Positions 32,500-43,582 of a stretch of 64,000 bases of DNA are shown here, piece by piece. This DNA is from Dimorphilus gyrociliatus (Eukaryota > Annelida > Polychaeta > Dinophilidae): NCBI GenBank assembly GCA_904063045.1, contig CAJFCJ010000083.1, positions 1 through 64,000 on the forward strand, in the 5' to 3' direction. The notes under the pieces are model-generated. The model was not told where the DNA came from, did no database searches, and saw nothing but the letters and a program-made list of their open reading frames with translations. The position numbers and the translations under genes are program-made. Each line of letters opens with the position of its first letter. The first letter of the stretch is position 1.

Positions 32500-32755
32500 A
32501 TGTTATTTAAAATTGTTTTTAGATAAGGGAGAAAAAAATCTATTGCTTTGTCCATTTTTTTCTTCCAATCAGCTCTTTTCTTTATATTTCATCATAAAAT
32601 TCCATTTTTTTGAAAGTTTTCTTTTATTATAGAGACATACATATTTGTAAAATGGCTGACAAAGAATTTTCAAAATGTAAAAGTCTAATATTTTAGTAAA
32701 TTGAAATATCAACAAAAAAAAATATTAATTTTTTTCTTTGTTTTTGTGATTAGTT
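32500..32755. other. Spacer after receptor gene 2
   Basis: AT-rich, no gene or repeat recognised. Confidence 0.4.
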
Positions 32756-33334
32756 TTTGAATTTTTGAAATCAGAGGAAAATTTTTTAACATTTAATAAT
32801 CTGTCATGCATAAATAAATTTAGAAATGTACCTGGTTTTTATGCAATTAAAAATATCTTTAAAATTATTAAGGATATAATATCTTTGTTAAAAAGGAGTC
32901 ATAAATGTGGAATGTCTTTTAATGGTTTAATAGACCATCAAACTATTTATACATTTGTGAGTATATTAATAAAGAATTATGAAAAGTATCAGATATTTAA
33001 ACTCTATTACAATATTTAACAAGACAAAAGAACATACTAAAATGTATATTGTCTCATCCAATAATTTGATAATATCAAATAAAGATAATATGGCCAATGA
33101 TATTCAGGCATGTGGTTTTTTAATCAAGAAAATCTTACAACACAGAACAATTCTTTTAAGAAGATTAACAAAGTTTACATATCATCTCAATACAAAATAA
33201 TATCTGTATGTTATCTTTCTAAAGATATTATTAGAAATAAACCTAATAATTTAAATTTGAAATGTAAATTAGCATCAATAAAGCTGAAAAGTTGCAAACA
33301 TATAGGCCCTTTGTTTAATTGGGAAGAGTGTTAA
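32756..33334 (+). pseudogene. Possible protein-kinase-like fragment
   Basis: After an acceptor (gtgattag, 32755) an open stretch reads LLKRSHKCGMSFNGLIDHQT, shaped like a kinase catalytic loop (H..G..H.DL....N) with the HRD positions replaced. After one frame change, NDIQACGFLIKKIL resembles the D.w.fG..l.ei segment of the C-lobe, and a third frame ends at 33334. If correct, it is a frame-broken, catalytically dead kinase-like sequence directly downstream of the 7TM exon. No nucleotide-binding lobe is seen. The resemblance is by eye and weak. Confidence 0.3.
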
Positions 33335-33374
33335 TTGACTCATACCAATAGCCATAATCAACAAAATTTAAAAT

Positions 33375-35335
33375 TTACACTGATGACACATAAAATATTG
33401 CCAATGATGACAACTTGTAACCACCACTATAAACGCCGTGTGACGTCAATAAGTATAGATTATCATTTTTTCTCAAATTTAATAAACCTGTTCTGCTCAT
33501 ACTTTCATATCCTAGACGTCTTCTACGTCTGCGCATGCCCAATCTTTGTTCATTATTGACCATAATGAAAACTGATGATACTGAATTGGCCATTGTTCCA
33601 ATAGAAACATCAATATAGTATACACCACTCACAGCAACTTTATAGACACTCTCTGTAGAATTCCATCCTGAATTTGTATCTAGAACAACACGCTGATATT
33701 TAATTCTTTCAAGATTAGCTGTTGGAGGTTTACTGCTTGTGCTATAGGCATAAAATGCAGGAGTTTCAATTGTTGCATTCAATCTAAATCCTGATATATA
33801 TGTATATAGAGCTGTTGAAACAGAAATTCCACGAATTAGCTTCAATGATAATCTATCATTTTCATTCAAATGAACAATTACTCCTCTAGATGCTTGAGTA
33901 TGTCTAGTATTATCATGATTTCTTGCAACAACTTTTTCAAAATCTATAGAAATGTCATTTATTGTTAAAGATACATGACAAACATCTGGTGAAAAACCAG
34001 TTCCAAAATTAATATAATACCATCCTTTGGATGAAACTGTTAATTGATTTTTATCAGCATTCAATGATGCACCCCTTAAAGATACAACTACTGGTAAAGA
34101 TATTAGAGATCCTTCTTGTTGATTTCTTGAATTTGTGCCAACAAAAAATGCATTATCCGATCCTACAAAAAAACCACACCAAGATGTCTCAGAGCCACGG
34201 CTGGAGCTTACAGCAGAAGAATTGGAATTTTTTATCTCGATATAAGGCTTAGAAAGAGGTGTTAAAGAATATATTCCAGATCTACTAAAAGTATCTCTGT
34301 AATAACTGAAAAATTGATGGAGGCCTACATCAACACCTACATTGCTAGTATGCATTGATATCGAGCGAACTCGACTACTTTCACTTGCAGTAGCTGTTGA
34401 TGAAAGAAAATATAAACCAGAATTTCTTATATTTAAAGAGTTTGTAACAGCATTAAACAAATCGCCATTATCATGATTTATTCTATGCCATCTAAGTTTT
34501 CCAATATAAATAGATACACTTCCACTTAGAGATACCATAAATGCAGGATTTTTATTTAGGTCACAGGAGGGATTTAAACATACTTCAAATTCAATTGAAT
34601 TTCCTGGGCATGCAGCTCCTCCATTGGATGGTGGAGGGTTTGTACAATTTCTTGTACGACTCTTTAAACCATCTCCACAATGAGGTTCACATTCACCCCA
34701 TTCCGACCATTTTGACCATCCTCCTGCAATTGGACATTTAGATTCTGCAAGGGTAACGCATAGTTTCGTTGTACAGTCACGAACATTCAATGACGGACTG
34801 AAGAAATAGCCTGTTGGACACTGTTGAGGCCAAGTAACACCATTATGGCAATGATAGTACTGTCTACAATCATTACTATTGGGGAATGTACCATCTGGCA
34901 TATTTTCACAGTCATTGCTTTTAATGTAGCAAGATTGTTTGAATGCATTTACAGTAATATCATCTTTTGAACATTCTTTAGCGTTAGCCTGGCTAATAAT
35001 CATTGATGAATTTCCTCCTGGACAATCAGCAACATGTGGTTCAACACATAGACTATACAGACAGTTTTTTGAAGAGATGGTAAATAATAGTCCAGGAGGG
35101 CATTGCTGAGGATGGGCTATACCATCAATACAATGATAGTAAATACCACAGTAATCGGGGTCAGCATAGGCACCATCAATTGGGTTTAGGTCAGCATCAC
35201 GTGGACAAAAAAATTCACAATTGGTCAATTGAACAATTGACAATACTGTAAATGAGGGAAAAGAAAACAATAGAAAATATTTTATTTCAAATAAACCAAA
35301 GTCTTACTTTGAAAAAATGTTGTTAAAAGTTTCAT
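33375..35335 (-). CDS. Secreted protein with two CBM14, one TSP1 and three C1q-like domains
   Basis: Two exons: 35335-35308 (ATGAAACTTTTAACA start, GTAAG donor) and 35245-33375 (TTTACAG acceptor); the 62-bp intron joins in phase to give a signal peptide MKLLTTFFQILSIVQLTNC. The frame open to 35270 reads into the intron, so its first Met is not used. Mature domains: chitin-binding peritrophin-type (CBM14) at about residues 21-85 and 113-178, each with YYHC; thrombospondin type 1 at 180-235 (WSKWSEWGEC); then three beta-sandwich C1q/TNF-like domains (about 243-366, 368-503, 505-632) with SGLYFLS, KGWYYINF and SGVYYIDV at the same strand. A six-arginine run sits in the last one. Total 632 residues. 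Probably an extracellular lectin-like or matrix protein; binding partners unknown. A TATATAAT-like motif lies about 45 bases upstream of the ATG. Confidence 0.85.
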
Positions 35336-36063
35336 CTCTCCTCTTCCAATGTTGAAAAGAAATGAAGACATTTTTGGATTATATAGGAAATATATTATCA
35401 CTTTTTATCATCTGACATAACCTTTATCATATACGTCACGTTATTTGTTACTTGACTTCAAAAAGATAATTAACAAATATTCAACTTTTAAATCCTCAAG
35501 GACTATAATTTTTACATAATGCAACAATGAAACCCAAAGTCACCTTTCTTCCTTTTAATAAACTAAGTTTTATTATTATGTTTTAATAATAATCTACATT
35601 AAATTTGCAATACACTTTCACCATTTAATCTTATTGATTTTCACAGATAATTTTTATCACACAAAACATTTTTTAGGCCAAAGTTCAGAAAATAAGAACA
35701 ATTTTTTATTTATTTGTCCTATCTTTTTAGAGAGAGAGAGAGAGGCAGTGTTGATGTTCTACACCAATTAGAGAGTTAGATGAGAATTTTTCAAAAAATG
35801 GGGAAATATCAACAATAGAAAAAATTCACAGTAGAAGAGGTGGAAACAAAAACATCCTACAAATAAGCAATAATAAAAATAATAAGAATATAGTCCAAAA
35901 CAGTTTTATTAATTAACATTGTTTATTATGGAACAATGTTTCAACAGTAAATTTCCAAATACCATACATTGCTTATCATCTAAAATACAATTGCGTAATC
36001 CAAGATTTTTCAGAGTGTTTTTGATGATCCTAGGAGTCCTTTACAAATCTTCAAAAATATTAC
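35336..36063. other. Upstream region of the C1q-like gene; (AG)n at 35729-35745
   Basis: AT-rich sequence with a short AG microsatellite and no recognisable gene. A 62-codon plus-strand frame at 35919 runs into the LTR and is not credible. Confidence 0.5.
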
Positions 36064-36699
36064 TGTACTGCTCTTGCTGGCAAAATCTATGTGTTTGCAA
36101 GTTATAACAATACTGGTTCTACTCGAACCTTTAAACAAATGTTTCAATTAAAACGGTTTATTCGCAATAATAATACTTAAGCAAGTAACAATATGAGAGT
36201 TCGATAGCAGAGTAGATAGTTTGTAAAAGCAGGTTGCCAAATTACCAAACTGTCTTCTAATGTTGAGGAGTAGATGGATGGTTCCAGTGGAGGTTGTTTC
36301 CAGATGATCTTCCCAGGTCCTTGGGTCCAGATGGAAGCTGCATGCCAAATGAGAATAGTGAGGATTTATATACTTTGAGGTTTGCCTCTGACATCCAATC
36401 ATCACTTTACAGTTGCTGAAATGTGTAGTTCATATTTATGTTTAGTACGAGGATGTTATAAGGTTGAACATTTAGGAAGGTTAATTGAATTATAACTTGG
36501 CCACACCCTAGGCAAGTTAATTAAATTATAACTTGGCCAAACCTTTATTGGTAATTAAAGATTGAGCCTTGAAGCTGACTAATCAGACTTATGTTTGGCC
36601 AATGTTATAGCATTTTCTTGAGTAGGTTTTAAGATGTACATGTATAAGTTCCATCAAATAATACAGTTCAACCATGTAAAATATAACCAAAGTTGTACA
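36064..36699 (-). repeat. Solo LTR of the gypsy family (636 bp)
   Basis: Complete LTR with TGTACA...GTACA ends and no internal element sequence. Closest to the 3' LTR of element B. Flanks attac and ctacc do not form a clear target duplication. MULE coding sequence starts immediately to its right. Confidence 0.93.
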
Positions 36700-36999
36700 C
36701 TACCTTTTCTTCCAGCTGAAGCTATTCTAAACAGTTTTTACATGCTAAAAGATAAAGCTTTTGAGAGAAATGAATTTCTGGATTTTTTTCAATACATTGA
36801 CAGTACTTGGATTAAGCATTCAATTTGGACACCAGATTGTTGGTCTGTATTTGGTCTTGCCATCAGAACCAACAATGATGTTGAAGGATGGCACAGAAGA
36901 ATGAATGAAAAAACACCTGCAAAGGGGTCACTTTATATGCTCATAGACATTTTAAAACAGGAGTCATGTCTTATTCCAGTTGTTGAGAAACTTCTTTAA
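36700..36999 (+). pseudogene. MULE-type transposase, C-terminal fragment
   Basis: The frame begins at the LTR border with LPFLPAEAI and continues with WSVFGLAIRTNNDVEGWHRR, conserved near the C-terminus of MULE transposases, to a stop at 36999. The catalytic core is absent. Its partner 5' half could be the fragment cut at 8496, which also abuts a gypsy LTR, but about 150 residues between the two pieces are missing. Confidence 0.7.
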
Positions 37000-37042
37000 G
37001 AAAAAAGGCTAAAGAAGTATCAGAAGAAAAGTGTGATTCCAC

Positions 37043-37119
37043 CCTTGGGACGTTTTTTCCCCCCCTTAGGACGTTTTTTCCCACTCTGGGATGTTTTTTC
37101 CCAGGGACGTCTTTTTCCC
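37043..37119 (+). repeat. MULE terminal array, units GGGACGTTTTTTCCC
   Basis: Four imperfect copies of a 15-bp motif follow the transposase stop by about 45 bases, so this is the 3' end of the MULE. It has the same GGG...CCC outline as the arrays at 6763 and 38738 but another core. Confidence 0.75.
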
Positions 37120-37124
37120 ATACT

Positions 37125-37690
37125 CAGATGAAAATTTAAGAATGCAAATTTTGTAGGATTAATTATTGCATAATTGCTAATTTCCAGATTTTTAAATTTT
37201 TGATACTTATATTTGTTATCTAAAATTTTTAAAAAGTTATATGTTGTCTCTTGACAAAATACTTTGTTTTTTAATGATATATATTGCAGATGTTCCTGTT
37301 GTTCAATAAAGTTAAGGGATGAATTTGGATAAAATATGTCAGAATTGTAGGATTCATTACTTAAACTTGAGAATTCTCCACTTCCAAGTGTCACTGCTAT
37401 CATCCAAATATTCTGATTTCTATCATTTGAAATATTTAATCTTTCAATACCAATTTTTTCTTTTTATATTTTTGTCATTAGAATTATCTCTTTTTATGAA
37501 AACTGTAACATTATTGAAATTAAAACATTCAATATTTGTTGATAAAATCAAAGGTAGTATTTGTTCAAAAATCATATTATATGAAAAGTGAAAGTCATTA
37601 TTTTGTATTGTTATTTTTGTTATTTGTGGAGAATCTACAAAAAGTTGCTCTAATAGCAGCCTTGAAAGGCCTGATTGTTTGGGTTTTGTT
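37125..37690 (-). pseudogene. Possible leucine-rich coding fragment
   Basis: Two minus-strand frames show spaced hydrophobic residues: one before 37450 (TKITIQNNDFHF, ECFNFNNVTVFI) and one at 37403-37130 (LQYISLKNKVF, FKNLEISNYAII). These resemble diverged leucine-rich repeats like those at 56655, but no start, end or complete repeat can be defined. Confidence 0.3.
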
Positions 37691-37706
37691 TTGGCAACAT
37701 ATATAG

Positions 37707-38400
37707 TTGAAGGAAAAAAATTGTTTTCTTAAAAATACTCTAATTAAGCAGTCAACAGCACACACAAGACTTCTCGCCTATAATAGATATGCATTTCCAG
37801 ATTCTTCTTGTGTAATTTGTACTTGCACTACTCAGCTGAATACATTAAATGTGTCAACAAATTCAAATTATAAAAATTGCAGAGAATTTTGCAAAGCCGA
37901 CTCATCCTGCAAATATTTTACAGTTGGCATGAACAATTGTTATTCTCATTCAAATTGTCAAAGGAATCCTAATGTTCTTAATAAGTTTTTATGCACAAAT
38001 TCTGTACCTACAATCTCTCCAATGTCAAAGTATAAAGAAAATGCTGTTCACTTACTGAATGACTTTAATAATTCAACATGATGTGTAGAATGGAATTCTA
38101 TACCATACATGTTGAGATATCCATTTCCAGGAGTAAATAGGCCACTTTCCTCAATTCTATTGAGTATATTTGGAAAGAATTTATCTTGTTCAATTAGAGA
38201 AAATAATGATACATTTGTTTATGTACCAGTTTAAGAGCAATTTAAAATAGAATTTGAAGGATATTTCAAAGTTTGTAATTTAGTATTTTCCAGTTTGGAA
38301 ACATGTCAATATAGTTGTAATTGCAATGGTAGATTTTGTGAAGGTGTATATTTATTTGCTTTTTTAAACAAAAGTAAAATGTGTGGAATTTCTATTGCAT
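37707..38400 (+). CDS. Secreted PAN-like / galactose-binding-like protein, exons
   Basis: First block (37780-37990): Cys-rich, NYKNCREFCKADSSCKYFTV, resembling a PAN/apple module. A second frame (38095-38400) reads RYPFPGVNRPLSSILL and FKVCNL, then a CQYSCNCNGRFCEG signature and a stop. The latter signature recurs at 48730, 54890 and (weaker) 57580, defining a small local family. An in-frame stop between VYVPV and EQFKIEF (38233) means either an unrecognised intron or a broken copy. Fold and binding specificity are guesses. Confidence 0.45.
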
Positions 38401-39215
38401 AGGTTTTTCTTTACTTTTTAAGATTACAATACAGATATTTTATCATCATTCTAACAAATTCTTTTTCAAATATATTCATTTTTGCTTATAGACTATCTTT
38501 TCAACATTTTATGCCAAATGTTCTATTTAAAAAGGACTGATGGCTTGAAAAGCCTTCACTATGTATTATTCTGGTAATTTCAATATGCTAAAATATTCAC
38601 CTTGTGCCCTGATGATGATATTTCAGATGATCTTCTCAGATTGAGATGTAGAGAGAGAGAGAGAGAGAGATTATTGGAATACAACTACAAGAGTTTATAT
38701 ACTGTTTTGGTTAGTGACACTAAAACAAACTGAATAGGGGTGAAACCATAGCCAGATGAAACCATACCTGAGTGAAACTGTGCCCATGGCGGGTGAAACC
38801 ATACCTATTAGAAACCTAGTTATCTTATATTATTAAATGATAATAATTAAACCAAAAACAATAAAAAGATTGCTAAAAAATAAAAAGACAGCCATTTTAA
38901 AATTGAAGAAAACTTTGACTTTGGAAAGAGGCTACTTAGAAAGTCAAAACATATTTCCTGAATATTTTTGGACAAAGCTTATCTTAGAGGATTGAAAAGA
39001 GGTAAATTCATATGGAATTTAATCTAGTTCAATGTTGTATTAAGATTTTCATTATGCATCTTATCTTCATTTGGAAAATACTGAATTTATTTGATAAAGA
39101 ATGTTCAGCCATTTTGAATAAATGCTAATGATAATCGTTGTTTTAGAATAGAGTTTTGATAATTGTTTCTTAGATAGCATTATTTGTGGTGAATATTTTC
39201 AGTTATTATTTAAAT
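38401..39215. other. Spacer with (GA)n microsatellite and MULE 5' leader
   Basis: (GA)n at 38650-38670. From 38738 onward the sequence is the array and leader of the second MULE copy. Nothing else recognised. Confidence 0.6.
38738..38806 (+). repeat. MULE terminal array, units GGGTGAAACCATACCT
   Basis: Four 16-bp units; the fourth is preceded by an extra GGC, exactly as in the array at 6763-6847, but the inner six bases differ (AAACCA against CGAACG). Lies about 410 bases before the transposase start of MULE copy 2. Confidence 0.75.
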
Positions 39216-40020
39216 ATGGAAGTTAAATGTAAAAATTGCAAGCTTGTTGTACATAGAAGACAGACAAGGAAATCCTGTGTGCTTTGCAATCAAATTATTC
39301 ATCAAAAATGTATATTAAGTATGATTCTATAATCCATATGATTATTATAATTATTCAGCTATTTCATTCAGATTCTAAGGTGTCAGTTTGTCTGGATTGT
39401 GAAACGAGAAAGTGCCTCCTTCAAACAATCAGACCTGATGATCCAGGCATAGAAACTTGTGATGTGGATGAAAAACTGAAAAATTCAATTGAACATTAAC
39501 ATCAACATGCAGAAAGTCTAAGTGCCTTCAATGATAGTCATTCAAATGAACCAGAGTTTGATAATGATGAAAATTGTGACAGCTGTAACATGAATGAAAA
39601 AGAAATGGAAGAATATATAAATTAGGATGTCACACATGTAAATCTGAATGAAGATTCAAATGTGAATGACAATTTTCAAATAATTAAAGGTGGAAGTCAG
39701 TTGAAAAAGGTATTCTAATCAATGATGCATTTTCATTCACATTGGAGGCTAAAACTTCTAAAAGCAACATCTGGGTGTGTAGTAAAAGGACCAAAAAACA
39801 AAGGTGTCCTGCAAGAATACGCCAGCAGAACAAAACATGTAAATGGGAAAGTTATAACACATTCATGGTAAAAATGACCATCTAACCACTGACATCAGAA
39901 TTAGAAAAGATTTAAAAGAAATGTGTAAAAGTGACACAAGTTCAAGTGGAAAGCTATTAGCTGAAACAATTTGTTTAGAGCACAGCAATCTAACAGATTG
40001 TCTGCCAAATGTTGATTATC
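39216..40020 (+). pseudogene. MULE-type transposase, N-terminal part, copy 2
   Basis: Starts with the same zinc finger type as copy 1 (CKNC, CVLC, HQKC) at ATG 39216, then a second exon region with CLDC, acidic sequence, a FLYWCH-like remnant (IWVCSKRTKKQRC-like, near 39770) and LLAETICLEHSNLTDCLP. Several stops and frame changes are present. The match to copy 1 ends at 40020, where an unrelated dispersed repeat begins. Confidence 0.65.
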
Positions 40021-40137
40021 TGAAATTTACTTTGTTGTATTGTAATTGTTGGAATTTCTGCTTCTTCAGAACAGTATTTGTCCGCTTCAATTATTTATCA
40101 ATTCAGCAAAGTACTCAAACAAATAGAACATTTTAAG
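40021..40137 (+). repeat. Dispersed repeat, about 115 bp
   Basis: The same sequence (TTTGTTGTATTGTAATTG at the start, AATAGAACATTT at the end) recurs reversed at 44275-44395 and, more diverged, at 55145-55245. It truncates MULE copy 2 and may be part of that element's remnant or a separate MITE. Confidence 0.6.
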
Positions 40138-40650
40138 TTCATCCACAATCAGTATTAACAAATGTAATTTTGAAAGAAATTAAACAACAAAACACCAGTA
40201 TTTCATCCAAAGCTTATGTATTGAGTAAATGAGTTTCTAGTTCTAAACAAGTAAGTTTAAACGGCCAGCTAATGGTTAAAGAACTGAACTAATGAGCTGG
40301 GGAAATGTATTTCCTTTTATACATTTCCCAAAGCTTGGGTTCAATTGGTCAAAGGATTAGGAGGGCAAAATATAGCAGTCTCATAATCTACAAGTAACAA
40401 AAATATCAAAGACTAATCTTTTCTATGTTCTTTGTTCCTTTGTTAATTGCATAGTGGCTCCATCTAATATGGGCAAAGAATCTATTTCCTATGAAATAGA
40501 GTTCTTTCTAAAATTCCCAAGTCTTATTCTACAAAATAAAAGTCTTTATAAAGTTCTACCATTATAATTGCCACAAAATAGAAGTTATTCTAAAGTTCAT
40601 TTATATCTAAAGTCTAAATATCAATATGTCATTATATGTAAGTGTACAGA
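40138..40650 (-). repeat. LTR-like repeat of a second retroelement family
   Basis: 40138-40420 matches 56155-56425 in opposite orientation, and a short part recurs at 46225-46275. On the minus strand a purine-rich AAAAGGGTGGGA and then TGTACAC lie just before it, after a coding-like frame, as expected for a 3' LTR. The far end is not a clean CA, so the assignment stays tentative. Confidence 0.4.
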
Positions 40651-40662
40651 TATCCCACCCTT

Positions 40663-40881
40663 TTAAGACCTTGCTTCAACAAAAGGTCTGAGACTGATCA
40701 CAATGACTCTGTTACCTTCCTTTGGAAATGTTGGATAGTTTTGAAGAGGTATTGCTTCTTGATCAATTTCTAAGGTTGAGTATGTTGGTACCTGTAGTTC
40801 CTCTTGTTGAATTTCTGGAGCTGTGGTTTGGGCTTTTCTTTTTTCTAAATATTTCCAAAGTGTTTCATTGCTGATTTTCAT
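40663..40881 (-). pseudogene. C-terminal tail of a retroelement polyprotein (possible)
   Basis: A 72-codon minus-strand frame, hydrophilic (TLWKYLEKRKAQ ... VIVISLRPFVEARS), ends just before a purine tract and an LTR-like repeat. The position suggests the end of a pol-like polyprotein; the sequence itself shows no catalytic motif. Confidence 0.3.
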
Positions 40882-40955
40882 TCTGATTGATCTGGCAGCA
40901 GCTGTTTGAAATGTACAACCATCCTTTGTATAATAGATAAAAGTTTTGGTTTCAG

Positions 40956-41465
40956 ATGATTGTGGATTGTGGTTCCTTTCAGCATCCAGTGGATTCTTTT
41001 TATTTTGAAAAGATACTGTGTTTGGTCACATTCCCCATATCTTACATCCTCTTTTGTTATGCTTCTTGGATATTTGCAGATTTTCTTATCAATCAGAAAT
41101 TTTTGGAAAATTTACACTTGTATCGAAATTCTATTTATGACGTTGAAAGTTTTTGTCAGAAAATATCTTGTATCACATATTTGAAAAAGCTGACAAGAAC
41201 ATTTGATATTCTCACTGAATGCATAATTAAATTTATTGTATTACAAAAAAATTTGATAAAATTAAGATTGAAGTTAACTGATCCTGACATTTCTTTGGAA
41301 AATACTTTCATTGAAGATGACTTTTATCCAAATAACTTTATTGAAAATGACGATGATAATGATTTGTCTTCAATAAATGGCTCATCTATAAGTGATGGTG
41401 AAAATAATGAAATATCTACTAGCTCTTCTTCACAAATTGATAGTTTTGAAAATGAAATGAAATAA
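40956..41465 (+). CDS. Unrecognised exon, hydrophobic start and acidic Ser-rich tail
   Basis: Open for 169 codons. A CTTTCAG at 40973-40980 could be its acceptor, so the first Met may not be used. A hydrophobic segment (SYILFCYASWIFADFLI) is followed by helical-looking Leu/Lys-rich sequence and a tail of Asp, Asn and Ser (DDDNDLSSINGSSISDGE). No family recognised. Confidence 0.35.
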   Translation: MIVDCGSFQHPVDSFYFEKILCLVTFPISYILFCYASWIFADFLINQKFLENLHLYRNSIYDVESFCQKISCITYLKKLTRTFDILTECIIKFIVLQKNLIKLRLKLTDPDISLENTFIEDDFYPNNFIENDDDNDLSSINGSSISDGENNEISTSSSSQIDSFENEMK

Positions 41466-41587
41466 AATCTCCTTAGTCTAGTAAATTATTAATTGCTTGA
41501 CTTGACCTTGATAGGCTTATTGTTTCTATTCTGCAGATTATCTATGTATTCACAAGTATTTCAACATTCCAAATACTTCATCAATTG

Positions 41588-42050
41588 TTACAGGAATGTC
41601 AAAATTGAGTACACTATAAAATATTCCTTCAGTAGAGCCTTTATCAATATCATTTGCTTGAATCTGCTCACAAGAAATTCAATTTCCATCATAAAATATA
41701 CATTCAGTTCCTCCAACATAATTGATGTCAAACAATTAATTGACACTCTAAACTGAGATTTAACAAAAATGCCATAAAATAGATTATCATCCAAAACAAT
41801 TGATGTGATATTATAGTCATATGACATTTTCTTATTGATTATACAGACTGCATTTTCAGATGTAACACTTCGAAATCAATATTTCTATTAGGAAAATAGA
41901 ACAATGAAAATGAGAGGTGATAAGTTGAATGTATACCTAAATTCAACAATATTTGAATCTTCAAAATGGAATGCTACTCTTTCACTCTTCACATTTGATA
42001 TAGACACTTCAGATGAGTTTGATATAAAAATTCCAGTATCTATCAAAAGT
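41588..42050 (-). CDS. Unrecognised minus-strand exons
   Basis: Two coding-like blocks: 42050-41935 (GIFISNSSEVSISNVKSERV, then a GTATAC donor) and 41863-41588 (SENAVCIINKKMSYDYNITS and on). They look like parts of an extracellular protein (N-glycosylation sequons, beta-type pattern), but no domain is recognised. Confidence 0.3.
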
Positions 42051-42059
42051 TTAGTTAGT

Positions 42060-43080
42060 TACGTTTTCTAAAGGGCTTGGGTCAGGGCTCTTTGCCGTGA
42101 AATTAATTGGGTTTAAGCCCTCTTAGTAGCCCTAACTGTGTGACAACCTGAACCAATTCCTGCCCACTTTTTCTGAGTGAGATTTCTTTAATAACAGGAA
42201 GAATATTTTCAATTATCAAACAAGAATAATTTTCTTCTTTTAGTTTTTTTCTTTAGCCTCCAAACCTTTTTTTACATGTCAAAGCATATATATCTTTTAA
42301 GTATTTTATTTATTCTATTGACCTAATTTGTGTCTATAAAGACAACAAAATATTTTAATTTCTTAATTTTGAGTACTTTGTTTTAAAAGAATATACTGCT
42401 GAAACTGGAGTGATTGATTATAGCAAAAAAGCTGATTCACTTCCTGAACTGAAAAATTTACAATGCCTTAAGCATTAAATTTTGATCTAAATTTTTACCA
42501 GATGTAAAGCAGCCTTTTTACTAACTATTTTCAATATATTCATTCATAAAAATTCATGATCATGTTTAACAAGTTCCTCTAATCCTAACTCAGCCCTAAG
42601 CTGTATCTAACCTTTGCAACTTTACTTTTTTCTTTAAATATATTTTATCTTTTCAAAATTTTTCTCCATGACATTCTTTTCATAGATTAGTATTTACTTT
42701 CTTTCCAATTTGGGATATTCATTTCATGGGACATCCTTTCCTAAGGGCAACTATTCTTTACCCAATCTCTCTCCTATGAATTGTGTTTTAAAAGTTAGAG
42801 AGTTAGAGAATGTCAAGAGGATTTAATGGAAAAGTATACCCAGAGATAATTCATGAAATTAGGATTAGGGTTAGGGTAAACCAAAGTTTTCTGCACGTTT
42901 TCCATGACAGTCATGAATTTAGTATTAATCATAGAACTGTATTATTGTTTTCCTAATAAGCTACAAACATTAATTTTGGCTGCTGGCCAATAGTATAAAA
43001 AGGTCAAACTTGACAATTGTTGACTTTTGGACAAGTTCCAACTTCTCACCTTCAATGGTTGAGTTGAATTTTTATTAAAA
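42060..43080. other. Non-coding stretch with TTAGGG-like MITE debris
   Basis: About 1 kb, AT-rich. Fragments at 42060-42190 and 42850-42880 contain the gggttaggg / ccctaac wording of the MITEs at 52533 and 58553. No gene seen. Confidence 0.5.
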
Positions 43081-43582
43081 TTGTTACATCTTATAAAAGA
43101 AGTTGACCACTTAAATTTATCTGACCTACTTACTCAGGATGAATATCAATATCAGACACCTCCTCTTGAAAGATTTTTAGAATTTACTGAATTGTATGTC
43201 TATGTATCTGCAATTGGTGAAAATGATTCGCAAGGTGAGTAGTAAAAACAGGTGTAATTAATTAAAAAATAATTGACAAACATGTATGAAATTTATGGAA
43301 GGAAGTGGAAAGAATTTGAACTCTTACATTACTGAAGCAAAATTGGATAATGTTCAATTATCCAGTAATGATTTTACTTTATTAACTGATAGTGTCCACT
43401 ATCTCACAGACACAAATGGAATATTGAACTTTAATTCAAACAACAAAATTGTATTAACAACTCAACTTTTTTAAAATTAGCATCTGATGGTTCAGCCTAT
43501 AAAACTGGAATTCGAGTGAAAGTAACAAATTATCTATACAGCAATGTTATTGAGGTGAAAACATCTGAAAATTTTCTAGATT
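43081..43582 (+). CDS. Unrecognised short exons
   Basis: Three open pieces: 43090-43240 (EVDHLNLSDLLTQDEYQYQT), 43286-43474 (SYITEAKLDNVQLSSNDF) and 43485-43582 (SDGSAYKTGIRVKVTNYLYS, then stop). Donor and acceptor-like sites lie between them. No family recognised; perhaps one extracellular protein. Confidence 0.3.
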
